Positions 9,176 to 16,616 of a DNA stretch of 62,019 nucleotides are shown here, in pieces. The notes under the pieces were generated by a model. That model saw only the letters and a program-made list of their open reading frames with translations. It did no database searches and was not told the DNA's origin. A program made the position numbers and the translations under genes. This DNA comes from an uncultured Desulfobacterium sp. (GTDB taxonomy: Bacteria; Desulfobacterota; DSM-4660; Desulfatiglandales; Desulfatiglandaceae): the NCBI GenBank assembly GCA_900258555.1, contig LT984854.1:329136-391154 (forward strand). The letters are read 5' to 3'. The number at the start of each line of letters is the position of its first letter. Within the stretch, counting starts at the first letter, position 1.

Positions 9176-9184
9176 AACTGGCTC
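9029..9184. repeat. Perfect 17-bp inverted repeat flanking 122 bp
   Basis: GAGCCAGTTTCAAAACG at 9029-9045 is exactly reverse-complemented at 9168-9184. The similarity continues imperfectly inward for about 16 bases (10 matches). The right arm ends just before the ribosome site of the Yip1 gene. The size and form suggest a small palindromic or MITE-like element. No flanking target duplication is obvious. Confidence 0.6.
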
Positions 9185-9201
9185 GTACGAAAGGAGAAGC
9201 A

Positions 9202-9897
9202 ATGGATAATAGAACAGAACGTCAGCTTGATCTTCAGGCGCAGATATCATCTGTGGTAAAAGACATGATCTCTGTCATCACCAATCCTGTGGCGTTTTAT
9301 AAGCAGATGCCCAAGACCGGCGGCCTCGTAAATCCCCTTATCTTTATGGCGGCCATGGGGATTGCGGGGGCTATTATTCAAATTTTCCTCTCATTTTTCC
9401 ACGTCGGCATGGCCGGATCATTCGGTATGGCCCTGGCCTACATCATCATTATGCCAATTATGGTCGCGATCTTCGGTTTCATTGCCGCAGCAATCCTGAT
9501 GCTCATTTGGAAGGTTATGGGCTCCAATGAGAATTACGAAACCGCATTCCGGTGCGCTGCCTATGCAAGCGCCATCAGCCCCATCACAGGCCTCTTAAAT
9601 GCAATCCCCTATATTGGCGCCATCATAGGCCTTGCCTGGATGACATATCTTTTGGTGACGGCCAGTGTGGAGGTCCATGGTCTCCAGGCCAAGACCGCTT
9701 GGATCGTTTTTGGTATTATCGCGGCGATTATGGCCGTAATGAGCATCAGTTCGCAACATGCCGCCAGGAAACTCAGCAGTAACATGCAGGACCTTAATAA
9801 AGACCTCGGAAACATCGAGCAGATGAGTCCTGAAGAGGCGGGAAAGAAAGCGGGGGAATTTCTAAAGGGCATGCAACAGGGGGCTGAAAAGCAATAG
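9202..9897 (+). CDS. Yip1 domain membrane protein
   Basis: 231 residues from the ATG at 9202, chosen because GGAG lies 6-7 bases upstream; the in-frame ATG at 9163 lacks a ribosome site and overlaps the repeat. The N-terminal segment FYKQMPKTGG-LVNPLIFM is typical of bacterial Yip1 proteins. Five hydrophobic segments follow (roughly 45-65, 75-105, 120-140, 145-165, 170-190). The polar C-terminal tail (about 190-231) carries Gln and Glu. Bacterial Yip1 function is unknown; it is an inner-membrane protein. Confidence 0.85.
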   Translation: MDNRTERQLDLQAQISSVVKDMISVITNPVAFYKQMPKTGGLVNPLIFMAAMGIAGAIIQIFLSFFHVGMAGSFGMALAYIIIMPIMVAIFGFIAAAILMLIWKVMGSNENYETAFRCAAYASAISPITGLLNAIPYIGAIIGLAWMTYLLVTASVEVHGLQAKTAWIVFGIIAAIMAVMSISSQHAARKLSSNMQDLNKDLGNIEQMSPEEAGKKAGEFLKGMQQGAEKQ

Positions 9898-9972
9898 GTA
9901 ATTAACTTAACGATTCTTACTAAGTGAAAAAAACCGAATTTCCTGTCGTGAAAGAAATATTTTGAACCGCAG

Positions 9973-10063
9973 AATATCGAACAAGGAATGTAGAACGTCG
10001 AAGTAATGAATCGCTTTTTTCTTAAGTCCTTACTTCTTCACTCGTAATTCCTTGTTCGATATT
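9973..10063. repeat. Intergenic palindrome between convergent genes
   Basis: AATATCGAACAAGGAAT at 9973-9989 pairs perfectly with its complement at 10047-10063. Further imperfect pairing of the inner parts (ACGTCGAAGTAATG with the CTTACTTCTTCACT side) would make a ~90-base hairpin. It lies between the 3' ends of the Yip1 and mgtE genes, so it can act as a bidirectional terminator. The form also fits a dispersed palindromic repeat. Confidence 0.65.
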
Positions 10064-10111
10064 GGATATTCCCTTAAGCTAATGACATTAAGTTCGGCCT
10101 CAAAAAACTAA

Positions 10112-11476
10112 TCAAAACCTGGAATGAAGAAAAACGGTTATCAGCCCCAGATAAATAAACAGGCTGAAGATATCGTTTGATGTGGAGACAAATGGTCCTG
10201 TGCCGAGCGCCGGGTCAATATTGAACCGTTTGAGGACCAGCGGCACAGAGGCGCCTATCAGGCCTGAGTTCATGATAATCAGTATCAGCGCCATCCCCAC
10301 GATAAGGCCCAGCCCCGGGTCGGAAAGCCAGAACCCTACAATAACACCTAGGACAAGACCACAAATAAGACCGTTTAAAAGGGCCACGCGCATCTCCCTC
10401 CAAAGGCGTCTGCCCGCGTGGACCAGGCTGACATCCCCGGTGGCCAGTCCCCTTACCACAATGGTTGCGGCCTGGGTGCCTGAGTTTCCGCCCATCGCCA
10501 TAATCACAGGGAAAAAAAATGTGAGGGCAATGATCTGCTTCAGGGATGCCTCAAAGTTGGTTATTACAAAGGCTGCAACAAGCTCCCCGAAAATGGCCAT
10601 GAGCAGCCACGGGAGCCTTGCCTTGGATATCTTGATTGTGGACTCCTCCGCGACCTCCTCGGATATTACACCTGCCATCAGAGAGATATCCTCATCCACC
10701 TCTTCCTCGATGACGTCAATGACATCATCGTGTGTGATCCGGCCGATCAGCCTGTGGTGTTCATCCACAACCGGGATATTTACCAGGTCGTACTTTCTGG
10801 CGAGGTGAACCACCTCTTCCTGGTCGGCCAGGGCGTTTATTGAGATTACCTCTGGGTTCATTATCTCATGTACTTTGAGGTGAGGAGGCTCAAGCAGAAA
10901 ATCCTTCATGGAAACCAGACCTACCAGTTTTCCGAAATCATCAACAACCCAGATGTGATAAAGATTTTCGACCTCCTCCTTTTTTGCCCTTATGGTTTCA
11001 ATCGCATCCCTTAGAGTTACATCCGCCTTTACTGCAACAAACTCCAGGCCCATGATGCCGCCCGCGGTGTCTTCAGGGTAAGGGAGGAGCTTTTCCAGCT
11101 CTTCGGTTACTTCGTCGTCCACCGCCTCGATGACCTCTTTCGCCCTCTTGGCCGGGAGATCACCGACCACGTCTGCCGCATCATCTGAATCAAGCTCCTG
11201 GACGATCTCGGTAATTGTCCGGTTGTCCAGTTCCTTTATTATACCCTCCTGGACCGGGGGTTCTATCTCCACCAGGACATCTCCGGCCCCCTCTGGTTCC
11301 AGGAGTTTGAATATGAAAATGCGTTCATTGGGCTTGAGATGCTCGATTAAGTCGGCCAGGTCCGCGGCCCTGCTCTCGTCCAAGAGCCTTTTAAGGGCAT
11401 TCTCATTACCCTGCTCTATGTAATCGCGGACGTCTTCGACAAGCTTTCCGTCAATTGTCCTGGTTTTTAAGGCCAT
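10112..11476 (-). CDS. mgtE: MgtE-type magnesium transporter
   Basis: 454 residues from the ATG at 11476, preceded by AAGGA; a start 14 codons earlier would lie inside thiE. Domains in order: N-terminal MgtE helical superhelix (about 5-130), two CBS domains (about 135-260) that sense Mg2+, and five C-terminal membrane helices (about 290-454). The conserved pore block FFFPVIMAMGGNSGTQAATI is clear. It forms the inner-membrane Mg2+ channel, gated by cytosolic Mg2+. The thiE stop lies inside its ribosome site, so it is the last gene of the thi4-thiE-mgtE unit. The pairing may serve the Mg2+-dependent thiamine enzymes, but that is inference. Confidence 0.95.
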   Translation of the reverse strand: MALKTRTIDGKLVEDVRDYIEQGNENALKRLLDESRAADLADLIEHLKPNERIFIFKLLEPEGAGDVLVEIEPPVQEGIIKELDNRTITEIVQELDSDDAADVVGDLPAKRAKEVIEAVDDEVTEELEKLLPYPEDTAGGIMGLEFVAVKADVTLRDAIETIRAKKEEVENLYHIWVVDDFGKLVGLVSMKDFLLEPPHLKVHEIMNPEVISINALADQEEVVHLARKYDLVNIPVVDEHHRLIGRITHDDVIDVIEEEVDEDISLMAGVISEEVAEESTIKISKARLPWLLMAIFGELVAAFVITNFEASLKQIIALTFFFPVIMAMGGNSGTQAATIVVRGLATGDVSLVHAGRRLWREMRVALLNGLICGLVLGVIVGFWLSDPGLGLIVGMALILIIMNSGLIGASVPLVLKRFNIDPALGTGPFVSTSNDIFSLFIYLGLITVFLHSRF

Positions 11477-11487
11477 TTCAAAATTCC

Positions 11488-12111
11488 TTATTCCAGCATC
11501 CCTTTCAATAGCCTGCACCTGTCCTCAATGTCCGGGGCCAGCAGGATATCGGAGATAACGGCGGCCCTGTGACAGCCCGCTTCAATAACAGATGCAATAT
11601 TATCCTTGCCGATACCTCCGATGGCAACGTAAGGTATGGGGCATATATCTTTTATCCGTCTGAGCAGTTCGAGCCCCACCAGGGGTGCTCTGTCCTTTTT
11701 GGTCGCTGTCTCAAATACCGGACCCACACCTATGTAATCCGCACCGGCGGCGATGGCCTCCATCGCCTGTTCAACGGAATGGGTGGAGACACCGATGATC
11801 TTGTCCCTCATCAGGGGCCTTGCGGCCTTGATGGGGATATCATCCTGGCCCAGGTGGACACCGTCAGCATCAAGAATCAGGGCAATGTCAACATCATCAT
11901 TTACAATAAAGGGTATTGCCTCCCGCCTGGTCACGGCCCTGATCTTTCCCCCCAACTCAAGGCGGGCCTTCTTGCCCATCTGCTTTTCCCTCAGTTGTAT
12001 AACATCTGCACCGCCCCTGATCTGGGCCATAACTATCTCTAACGGATCACGTCCCTTTAGGAACTCACCCGGAGAAAAGCAGTAAAGGCGTATATCATAG
12101 AAAGGTTTCAA
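11488..12111 (-). CDS. thiE: Thiamine-phosphate synthase
   Basis: 207 residues, normal ThiE length, starting with TTG at 12111. It joins hydroxymethylpyrimidine diphosphate and the thiazole phosphate to make thiamine phosphate. Visible motifs of the TIM barrel are VIQLREKQMG (substrate Arg/Lys), FIVNDDVDIAL, GVHLGQDD, IGVSTHS, YIGVGPVFETATKKD and YVAIGGIG. It starts one base after the thi4 stop and ends within the mgtE leader, so the three genes form one transcript. ThiC and ThiD are not in the window. Confidence 0.95.
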   Translation of the reverse strand: MKPFYDIRLYCFSPGEFLKGRDPLEIVMAQIRGGADVIQLREKQMGKKARLELGGKIRAVTRREAIPFIVNDDVDIALILDADGVHLGQDDIPIKAARPLMRDKIIGVSTHSVEQAMEAIAAGADYIGVGPVFETATKKDRAPLVGLELLRRIKDICPIPYVAIGGIGKDNIASVIEAGCHRAAVISDILLAPDIEDRCRLLKGMLE

Positions 12112-12112
12112 T

Positions 12113-12904
12113 CTATGCCGTTAACTCCTTTATGAGCATATCTGCCACCCTGCGCCCTGACTGGAGCATGCCGCCAAAGATCGGGCCCATCCTGGGGCCG
12201 CCGAATGCATTGTTGGCCGCCATGCCTGCGACATAAAGCCCGGGAAAGACCTCCTGGGTGTTTGCCACTGTAAACTGCTCTCCCTTTTCCGCCCACAGGG
12301 GCATCTCTCCTATCACATTGCCTGTCTTTGTAAGGAGCCTTGCGTCCATTTTTCTGGTAATCAGGTGACATATGGTTGCAGGATGGCCTGTCCCGTCCAC
12401 GACAAATGAGGCCTTTATCCCGATGGGGTCCACATGGAGTTCCAGTTTTTCCACAGGCGACCAGTTGATGACAAGCCCGGATATCCTGGGCCCGCCGCCT
12501 TCTTCCCGGAACAGGACATCTGTCACTTGGACCAGGTTGAATATGGTTGTCCCGGCCTTGACGCAGTTTGAGATAATGGTGGAGGTGGCCTCAACGCTGT
12601 CCATGGTGTAATACCCGTCACCCCTGGGCCGATAGTTGACTCCCATCTCACTGACAATATCAATTGCATCCTCCTGGATAACGACCTCGTTAAACATCAT
12701 TCCACCGCCCCACATGCCTCCTCCGGGGGCAAGCTTTGACTCATATATGGCCGCCCTGAAGCCCGCCTTGCCCAGGTAATAGCCTGCCACCATATTGGCG
12801 GGGCCTGCGCCCACCAGCGCCACATCCAGTTGCAGTGCGGCGAGGATTTTTTCCATATAAGATTGAATAATAGACCTTGAAATAATTACATCATCCAGTT
12901 GCAT
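12113..12904 (-). CDS. thi4: Thi4 thiazole synthase, sulfide-dependent type
   Basis: 263 residues with GGAGGG upstream of the ATG. It makes the thiamine thiazole from NAD, glycine and sulfide. An FAD/NAD Rossmann motif VGAGPANMVAGYYL (30-43) is followed by PGGGMWGGGMMFN (60-72). At the position where yeast Thi4 has the sacrificed Cys, this protein has GTGH (H174), as in archaeal enzymes that use free sulfide catalytically. The C-terminal GMAANNAFGGPRMGPIFGGM is the family signature. A sulfide-rich anaerobic life fits. No TPP riboswitch was found upstream. Confidence 0.93.
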   Translation of the reverse strand: MQLDDVIISRSIIQSYMEKILAALQLDVALVGAGPANMVAGYYLGKAGFRAAIYESKLAPGGGMWGGGMMFNEVVIQEDAIDIVSEMGVNYRPRGDGYYTMDSVEATSTIISNCVKAGTTIFNLVQVTDVLFREEGGGPRISGLVINWSPVEKLELHVDPIGIKASFVVDGTGHPATICHLITRKMDARLLTKTGNVIGEMPLWAEKGEQFTVANTQEVFPGLYVAGMAANNAFGGPRMGPIFGGMLQSGRRVADMLIKELTA

Positions 12905-13207
12905 TGATATCCCTCCAATTGTGACTCGGACAGTCTACTGGCCGGGCCATAGAAAATTTCTAACCACTCTGGAGCCTATCTCTATAGCAACACAGGCTAT
13001 TATTCAATTGTTTTCTCGATTCTGCCGGGGTTTCATCAAATTTAAAAGGTTAAATTATTCTGATGACAACTTGGCTTGCGATTGGGTAATATTTCTCAGG
13101 CATAAGACATCCGAAATGACTGTTCCCGGTGGGGCCGGTTCAATAGAAACACCGTCTGGGCCCTCCTGTTCAACATCTTCCGCAAAAAGAGTTATACGGA
13201 TACTGAT
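12905..13207. other. Divergent intergenic region, thi4 / lipase
   Basis: Promoters for thi4 (minus) and the lipase (plus) must lie here, but I cannot place them securely. A short stem AGCCT/AGGCT lies near 12978-13003. A CTGAGA near 13090 on the minus strand does not have the rest of a TPP aptamer. Confidence 0.4.
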
Positions 13208-14011
13208 ATGTCTTTTCCAATCATACTTGCACACGGGATTACCCCCTTTGACAAGATCATTTTCCCGTTTTTCAAAAGGGATAACAGTGACGATGACCGG
13301 TTCCATTACTTCAAAAAGATCAGAAGTTCATTAAAAAGACACGGTTTTGAGGTCTTCCATGCCAGGGTGAACTGGGCAGGAGAGGTTAAAAGGCGCGCGG
13401 AAGACCTTAAAGATCAGATCACAACCATAACAGCCGGGTTCACCAAATGGCCAAAGGTTCATATTATAGCACACAGCATGGGGGGACTTGACAGCCGTTG
13501 GATGATTTACAATTATCGCATGCAAGACCGCATCGCATCCCTTACCACTATCGGCACGCCTCACCTGGGCTCATCATATGGAGACCACGGCGTCAAGACT
13601 GCAAAGTGGCTTATTGACGGCCTGGGATGGCTGGGGATAAATATAAGGGGCTTCAGGGACCTTACAAGAAAGGCATGTGAAGAGTTTAACAGAAATACCC
13701 TGGATTTTGAGGAGACAAACGGGGTTATCTATCAGACCATCGCAGGCGTACAGACCATTGATCGGATCTTTTTACCATTGCAGCGTTCAGCGAGCATAGT
13801 CCTAAAGGAGGAAGGTGAAAACGACGGCCTTGTATCGTTAAGATCCGCCATGTGGAAAGAGAAATATTTTATCAGGAACATCGAGGCCGATCACCTGAAC
13901 GAGATCGGATGGTGGAGCAACGGCCAGGCAAGGCCTGGATTTGACAGGACGCAGTTTGAAGAATGGATTCAGGGGGTCTACCTGGATATAGCCAGGGGAT
14001 TGAATGATTGA
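13208..14011 (+). CDS. Alpha/beta-hydrolase, lipase-like
   Basis: 267 residues beginning with the lipase strand PIILAHGI (oxyanion HG at 9-10). The nucleophile elbow is AHSMGG with S90. A late Asp in NDGLVSLRS and His in [11 protein letters not shown] complete the triad, giving the order seen in bacterial triacylglycerol lipases and PGAP1-like esterases. No signal peptide is visible, so it is probably cytoplasmic or secreted without Sec. Its stop is three bases into the ribosome-site region of the macrodomain gene, so both are translated from one mRNA. The substrate is unknown. Confidence 0.88.
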   Translation: MSFPIILAHGITPFDKIIFPFFKRDNSDDDRFHYFKKIRSSLKRHGFEVFHARVNWAGEVKRRAEDLKDQITTITAGFTKWPKVHIIAHSMGGLDSRWMIYNYRMQDRIASLTTIGTPHLGSSYGDHGVKTAKWLIDGLGWLGINIRGFRDLTRKACEEFNRNTLDFEETNGVIYQTIAGVQTIDRIFLPLQRSASIVLKEEGENDGLVSLRSAMWKEKYFIRNIEADHLNEIGWWSNGQARPGFDRTQFEEWIQGVYLDIARGLND

Positions 14012-14022
14012 GGAGGTATGAC

Positions 14023-14538
14023 ATGAAAGACCGAATTAAGATTGTTGAGGGCGACATTACAAAACAGGATGTTGATGCAATAGTAAACGCGGCCAACACC
14101 TCTCTTCTCGGGGGAGGCGGGGTGGATGGCGCAATCCACAGGGCCGCAGGGCCGGAGCTACTTGAAGAGACGCGCAAGATCGGGGGCTGCCCCACCGGCG
14201 AGGCAAGGGTGAGCAAGGGCTACAGGCTGCCTGCAAAGTGGGTGATTCATACGGTAGGCCCTGTCTGGGGCGGAGGCAACAGGAATGAAGAGGGGCTCCT
14301 TGCCAACTGTTACAGGAACAGCCTTAAGGAGGCCGAACGGCTGGGCGTTAAGACCATAGCCTTTCCCTCGATCAGCACAGGGGTCTACCGCTTTCCCCTG
14401 GAAAGGGCGACAGAGATCGCGCTGAAGGAGACAAAGAAATTTCTTGAGAAAAATAAAACCATGGAGACAGTGGTCTTTGTCTGCTTTGGTCAGGAGGCGA
14501 CCAAGGTGTATAAGGAGGCCTTGGGCCGCATCTTTTGA
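14023..14538 (+). CDS. Macrodomain protein, probable O-acetyl-ADP-ribose deacetylase
   Basis: 171 residues from the ATG at 14023, which has GAGGAGG 6 bases upstream; the TTG 15 bases earlier is unlikely. It is a single macro domain of the YmdB/MacroD type: [22 protein letters not shown] (15-36) with the catalytic-type Asn and Asp, GEARVSKGY, and [16 protein letters not shown]. Such enzymes hydrolyse O-acetyl-ADP-ribose or remove mono-ADP-ribose from Asp/Glu. It is coupled to the upstream lipase. Family assignment is secure; the exact substrate is inferred. Confidence 0.93.
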   Translation: MKDRIKIVEGDITKQDVDAIVNAANTSLLGGGGVDGAIHRAAGPELLEETRKIGGCPTGEARVSKGYRLPAKWVIHTVGPVWGGGNRNEEGLLANCYRNSLKEAERLGVKTIAFPSISTGVYRFPLERATEIALKETKKFLEKNKTMETVVFVCFGQEATKVYKEALGRIF

Positions 14539-14626
14539 TTGATAACAACCTGTCCGGACCAATTCCGACGGGCTGTTCGCATAACAGATGCTTTTAAAAA
14601 ACAACTACAATTAAGAGGTAACACAA

Positions 14627-15013
14627 GTGGATACTATCACTTCCGAAAATGCGCCCGCTGCCGTAGGCCCTTATTCACAGGCCATAAGGGCCGGTGATTT
14701 TCTGTTCTGTTCGGGTCAGATCGGACTTGATCCCCATACAAAGATGCTGGCGGGAAAAGACATCAGGGCCCAGACCGTGCAGGTCTTTAAAAATATCAGG
14801 GCGGTCTTGAATGCCGCAGGCCTGGATTTAAAAGACACGGTCAAGACAACAGTATTTTTGAAAAGCATGGATGATTTTCCCATTGTAAATGATATCTACG
14901 GCAGAGAAATGGGCGGCCACAGGCCTGCCCGATCCACCGTGGAGGTTGCCCGTCTTCCCCTAAATGCATTGATAGAAATCGAATGCATAGCGGCTTCAAA
15001 TATTCAGGGCTGA
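14627..15013 (+). CDS. ridA: RidA family enamine/imine deaminase
   Basis: 128 residues from a GTG start with AGAGG about 8 bases upstream. It hydrolyses reactive 2-aminoacrylate-type enamines made by PLP enzymes. The family features are APAAVGPYSQAIRAGDFLFCSGQIGLDP (8-35), VFKNIRAVLNAAGL, and the C-terminal RSTVEVARLPLNALIEIECIA, which contains the substrate-binding Arg and Glu. It is a cytoplasmic homotrimer in known members. The ABC transporter gene starts 19 bases later, so it may share that transcript. Confidence 0.94.
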   Translation: MDTITSENAPAAVGPYSQAIRAGDFLFCSGQIGLDPHTKMLAGKDIRAQTVQVFKNIRAVLNAAGLDLKDTVKTTVFLKSMDDFPIVNDIYGREMGGHRPARSTVEVARLPLNALIEIECIAASNIQG

Positions 15014-15032
15014 ATGTGTATGAGCATTAAAA

Positions 15033-15752
15033 ATGATCTCACTTGAGAATGTAACAAAAAAATATGGAATGACGACAGCGGTGGATGATGTTTCCTACAA
15101 CGTAGACAGAGGCGAATGCTTTGCCCTCCTTGGACCCAATGGGGCGGGAAAGACCACTATCGTGCGCATGATTCTGGGCTTCTCACATCCGACCAGGGGC
15201 CGTATATCCATTGGCGGGATCGCGGCAGGCAAGCCCGCGTCACGTAAAAAGATCGGATACCTTGCCGAATCCCATCGGATACCTCCATATCTATCCGGCC
15301 GGCAATACCTTATGCGCCATGCCTCTTTTTGCGGGCTTGGGGGCGCAAGCGCAAAGAGGGCGGTGGGCGATATTATTGAATTGGTAGGCATGGCGGGCAA
15401 TGAAAACAGAAAGGCATCTGCCTATTCAAAAGGTATGGTCCAGCGAATAGGGCTCGGGGCCGCGCTCCTGGGAGGGCCGGAGCTGCTTGTGCTCGATGAA
15501 CCGGTATCAGGCCTTGATCCCCTGGGAATGCGCGATGTCCGCGTCATTCTGGAGGAATTCAGAAACAACGGGACCACTATCGTCTTGAACTCCCATCTGC
15601 TGTCAGAGGTTGAAAGGATATGTGATACCGCCGCGATCATGAACAAGGGCAGGATTCTTATGAAAAATTCCATCTCAAAAATAGTCCGGGCCAATGAAAC
15701 GCTTGAGGATGTATTTATCAGGCTTGTAGAGGTTAAGAGTGCAAGAAGATGA
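15033..15752 (+). CDS. ABC transporter ATP-binding protein
   Basis: 239 residues. Walker A is GPNGAGKTT (34-42), the signature is SKGMVQR in place of LSGGQ, Walker B is LLVLDEP and the switch His is in NSHLLS. The C-terminal tail ETLEDVFIRLV is the pattern of ABC-2 exporter ATPases (NosF/CcmA-like). The ATGA at 15749 overlaps the permease start by 4 bases, so the two form one transporter. The cargo is not evident. Confidence 0.93.
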   Translation: MISLENVTKKYGMTTAVDDVSYNVDRGECFALLGPNGAGKTTIVRMILGFSHPTRGRISIGGIAAGKPASRKKIGYLAESHRIPPYLSGRQYLMRHASFCGLGGASAKRAVGDIIELVGMAGNENRKASAYSKGMVQRIGLGAALLGGPELLVLDEPVSGLDPLGMRDVRVILEEFRNNGTTIVLNSHLLSEVERICDTAAIMNKGRILMKNSISKIVRANETLEDVFIRLVEVKSARR

Positions 15753-16552
15753 TCAATCTGATTAGAATAGCCTTTTATACAATAAAGGATCAGATGCGAC
15801 AGAAGAGCTTTTATCTGTTGCTGGCCGTAGCCGTGCTTTTTATCCTGCTCATCAGGAGCTGTTACCACGGAGACTATTCCGTAAACGGTCAGAAGCTGGA
15901 CAATGTCTCTGTAGCCTGGCATGCATCACTGCTGGTATTTCATGTTATAGCAGGCGGTATGTTCCTGATGACATCCATGCTCTCAATGGGTGTTTTTTCC
16001 CGCGACAGTGACGACGGAAGCCTGGTGATGTTTCTCTCCCGGCCTGTCGGCAGATGGCAGTATGTGCTGGGCAGAATACTTGGAATCTGGCTGCTTTCAA
16101 CCGCCTTCATGTTTGTCCTGCATCTTACCATCTTTATTATTGTCTTTGTCAACACAGGGGGAATGATAACGGGCTATCTGACCGCCTCGCTCTTGTGCTC
16201 CATCAACCTGCTGTTCGCAATAGTCCTCACCTGTTTTTTATCGCTTATTTTACCGAATTTCATGTCTGCGATTTTTACCATTATTATAATAGCAATCAGC
16301 TTCATCTCTGATGGGGCCTACCAGGCAATGCACAGCACATTGGTCCGGATGTTTGTTTCAGGGGAAGGCACTGTTGCAACCTGGCGCATATATTATCCCA
16401 AGGTGTATATGGTCCAGAATTACGCATCCACACTTATCAGCAATAAACAGTTTGAAGCCATGGGGGAGACCAATCTGTGGCTCAACATGGGTCTGTATAC
16501 AACAGCCCTGGCCGCAATTATGTTGCTGGACTTTTCAAGGAGAGAGATTTGA
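15749..16552 (+). CDS. ABC-2 type permease (NosY-like)
   Basis: 267 residues with six hydrophobic segments, roughly 18-38, 55-78, 105-130, 140-170, 175-195 and 240-262. The first cytoplasmic region LMTSMLSMGVFSRDSDDGSLVMFLSRPVGRWQYVLG is the conserved ABC-2 coupling region, which points to an exporter or maturation transporter. It is translated with the ATPase through a 4-base overlap. Exported substrate unknown. It ends 64 bases from the convergent kinase gene. Confidence 0.9.
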   Translation: MINLIRIAFYTIKDQMRQKSFYLLLAVAVLFILLIRSCYHGDYSVNGQKLDNVSVAWHASLLVFHVIAGGMFLMTSMLSMGVFSRDSDDGSLVMFLSRPVGRWQYVLGRILGIWLLSTAFMFVLHLTIFIIVFVNTGGMITGYLTASLLCSINLLFAIVLTCFLSLILPNFMSAIFTIIIIAISFISDGAYQAMHSTLVRMFVSGEGTVATWRIYYPKVYMVQNYASTLISNKQFEAMGETNLWLNMGLYTTALAAIMLLDFSRREI

Positions 16553-16616
16553 CAGGGGCCTTTTTAATGGGTGACCCCCACTACATCACTTTCCTTTTTT
16601 GATCAACGGACACAGC

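Noticed and set aside
10182-10808. 208-codon plus-strand frame opposite mgtE
   Set aside because: Ser/Thr/Pro-rich antisense shadow of a conserved transporter; no signals of its own.
13070-13110. Possible TPP riboswitch core (CTGAGA) upstream of thi4
   Set aside because: Only the CTGAGA-like and ACCC pieces occur; the second conserved part (GAACCTGATCTGG and GCGAAGGGA) is missing and spacing does not fit.
12921-13334. 137-codon plus-strand frame upstream of and overlapping the lipase gene
   Set aside because: It overlaps the lipase by 127 bases in another frame, has no recognisable protein similarity and no ribosome site. The lipase frame has the catalytic triad.
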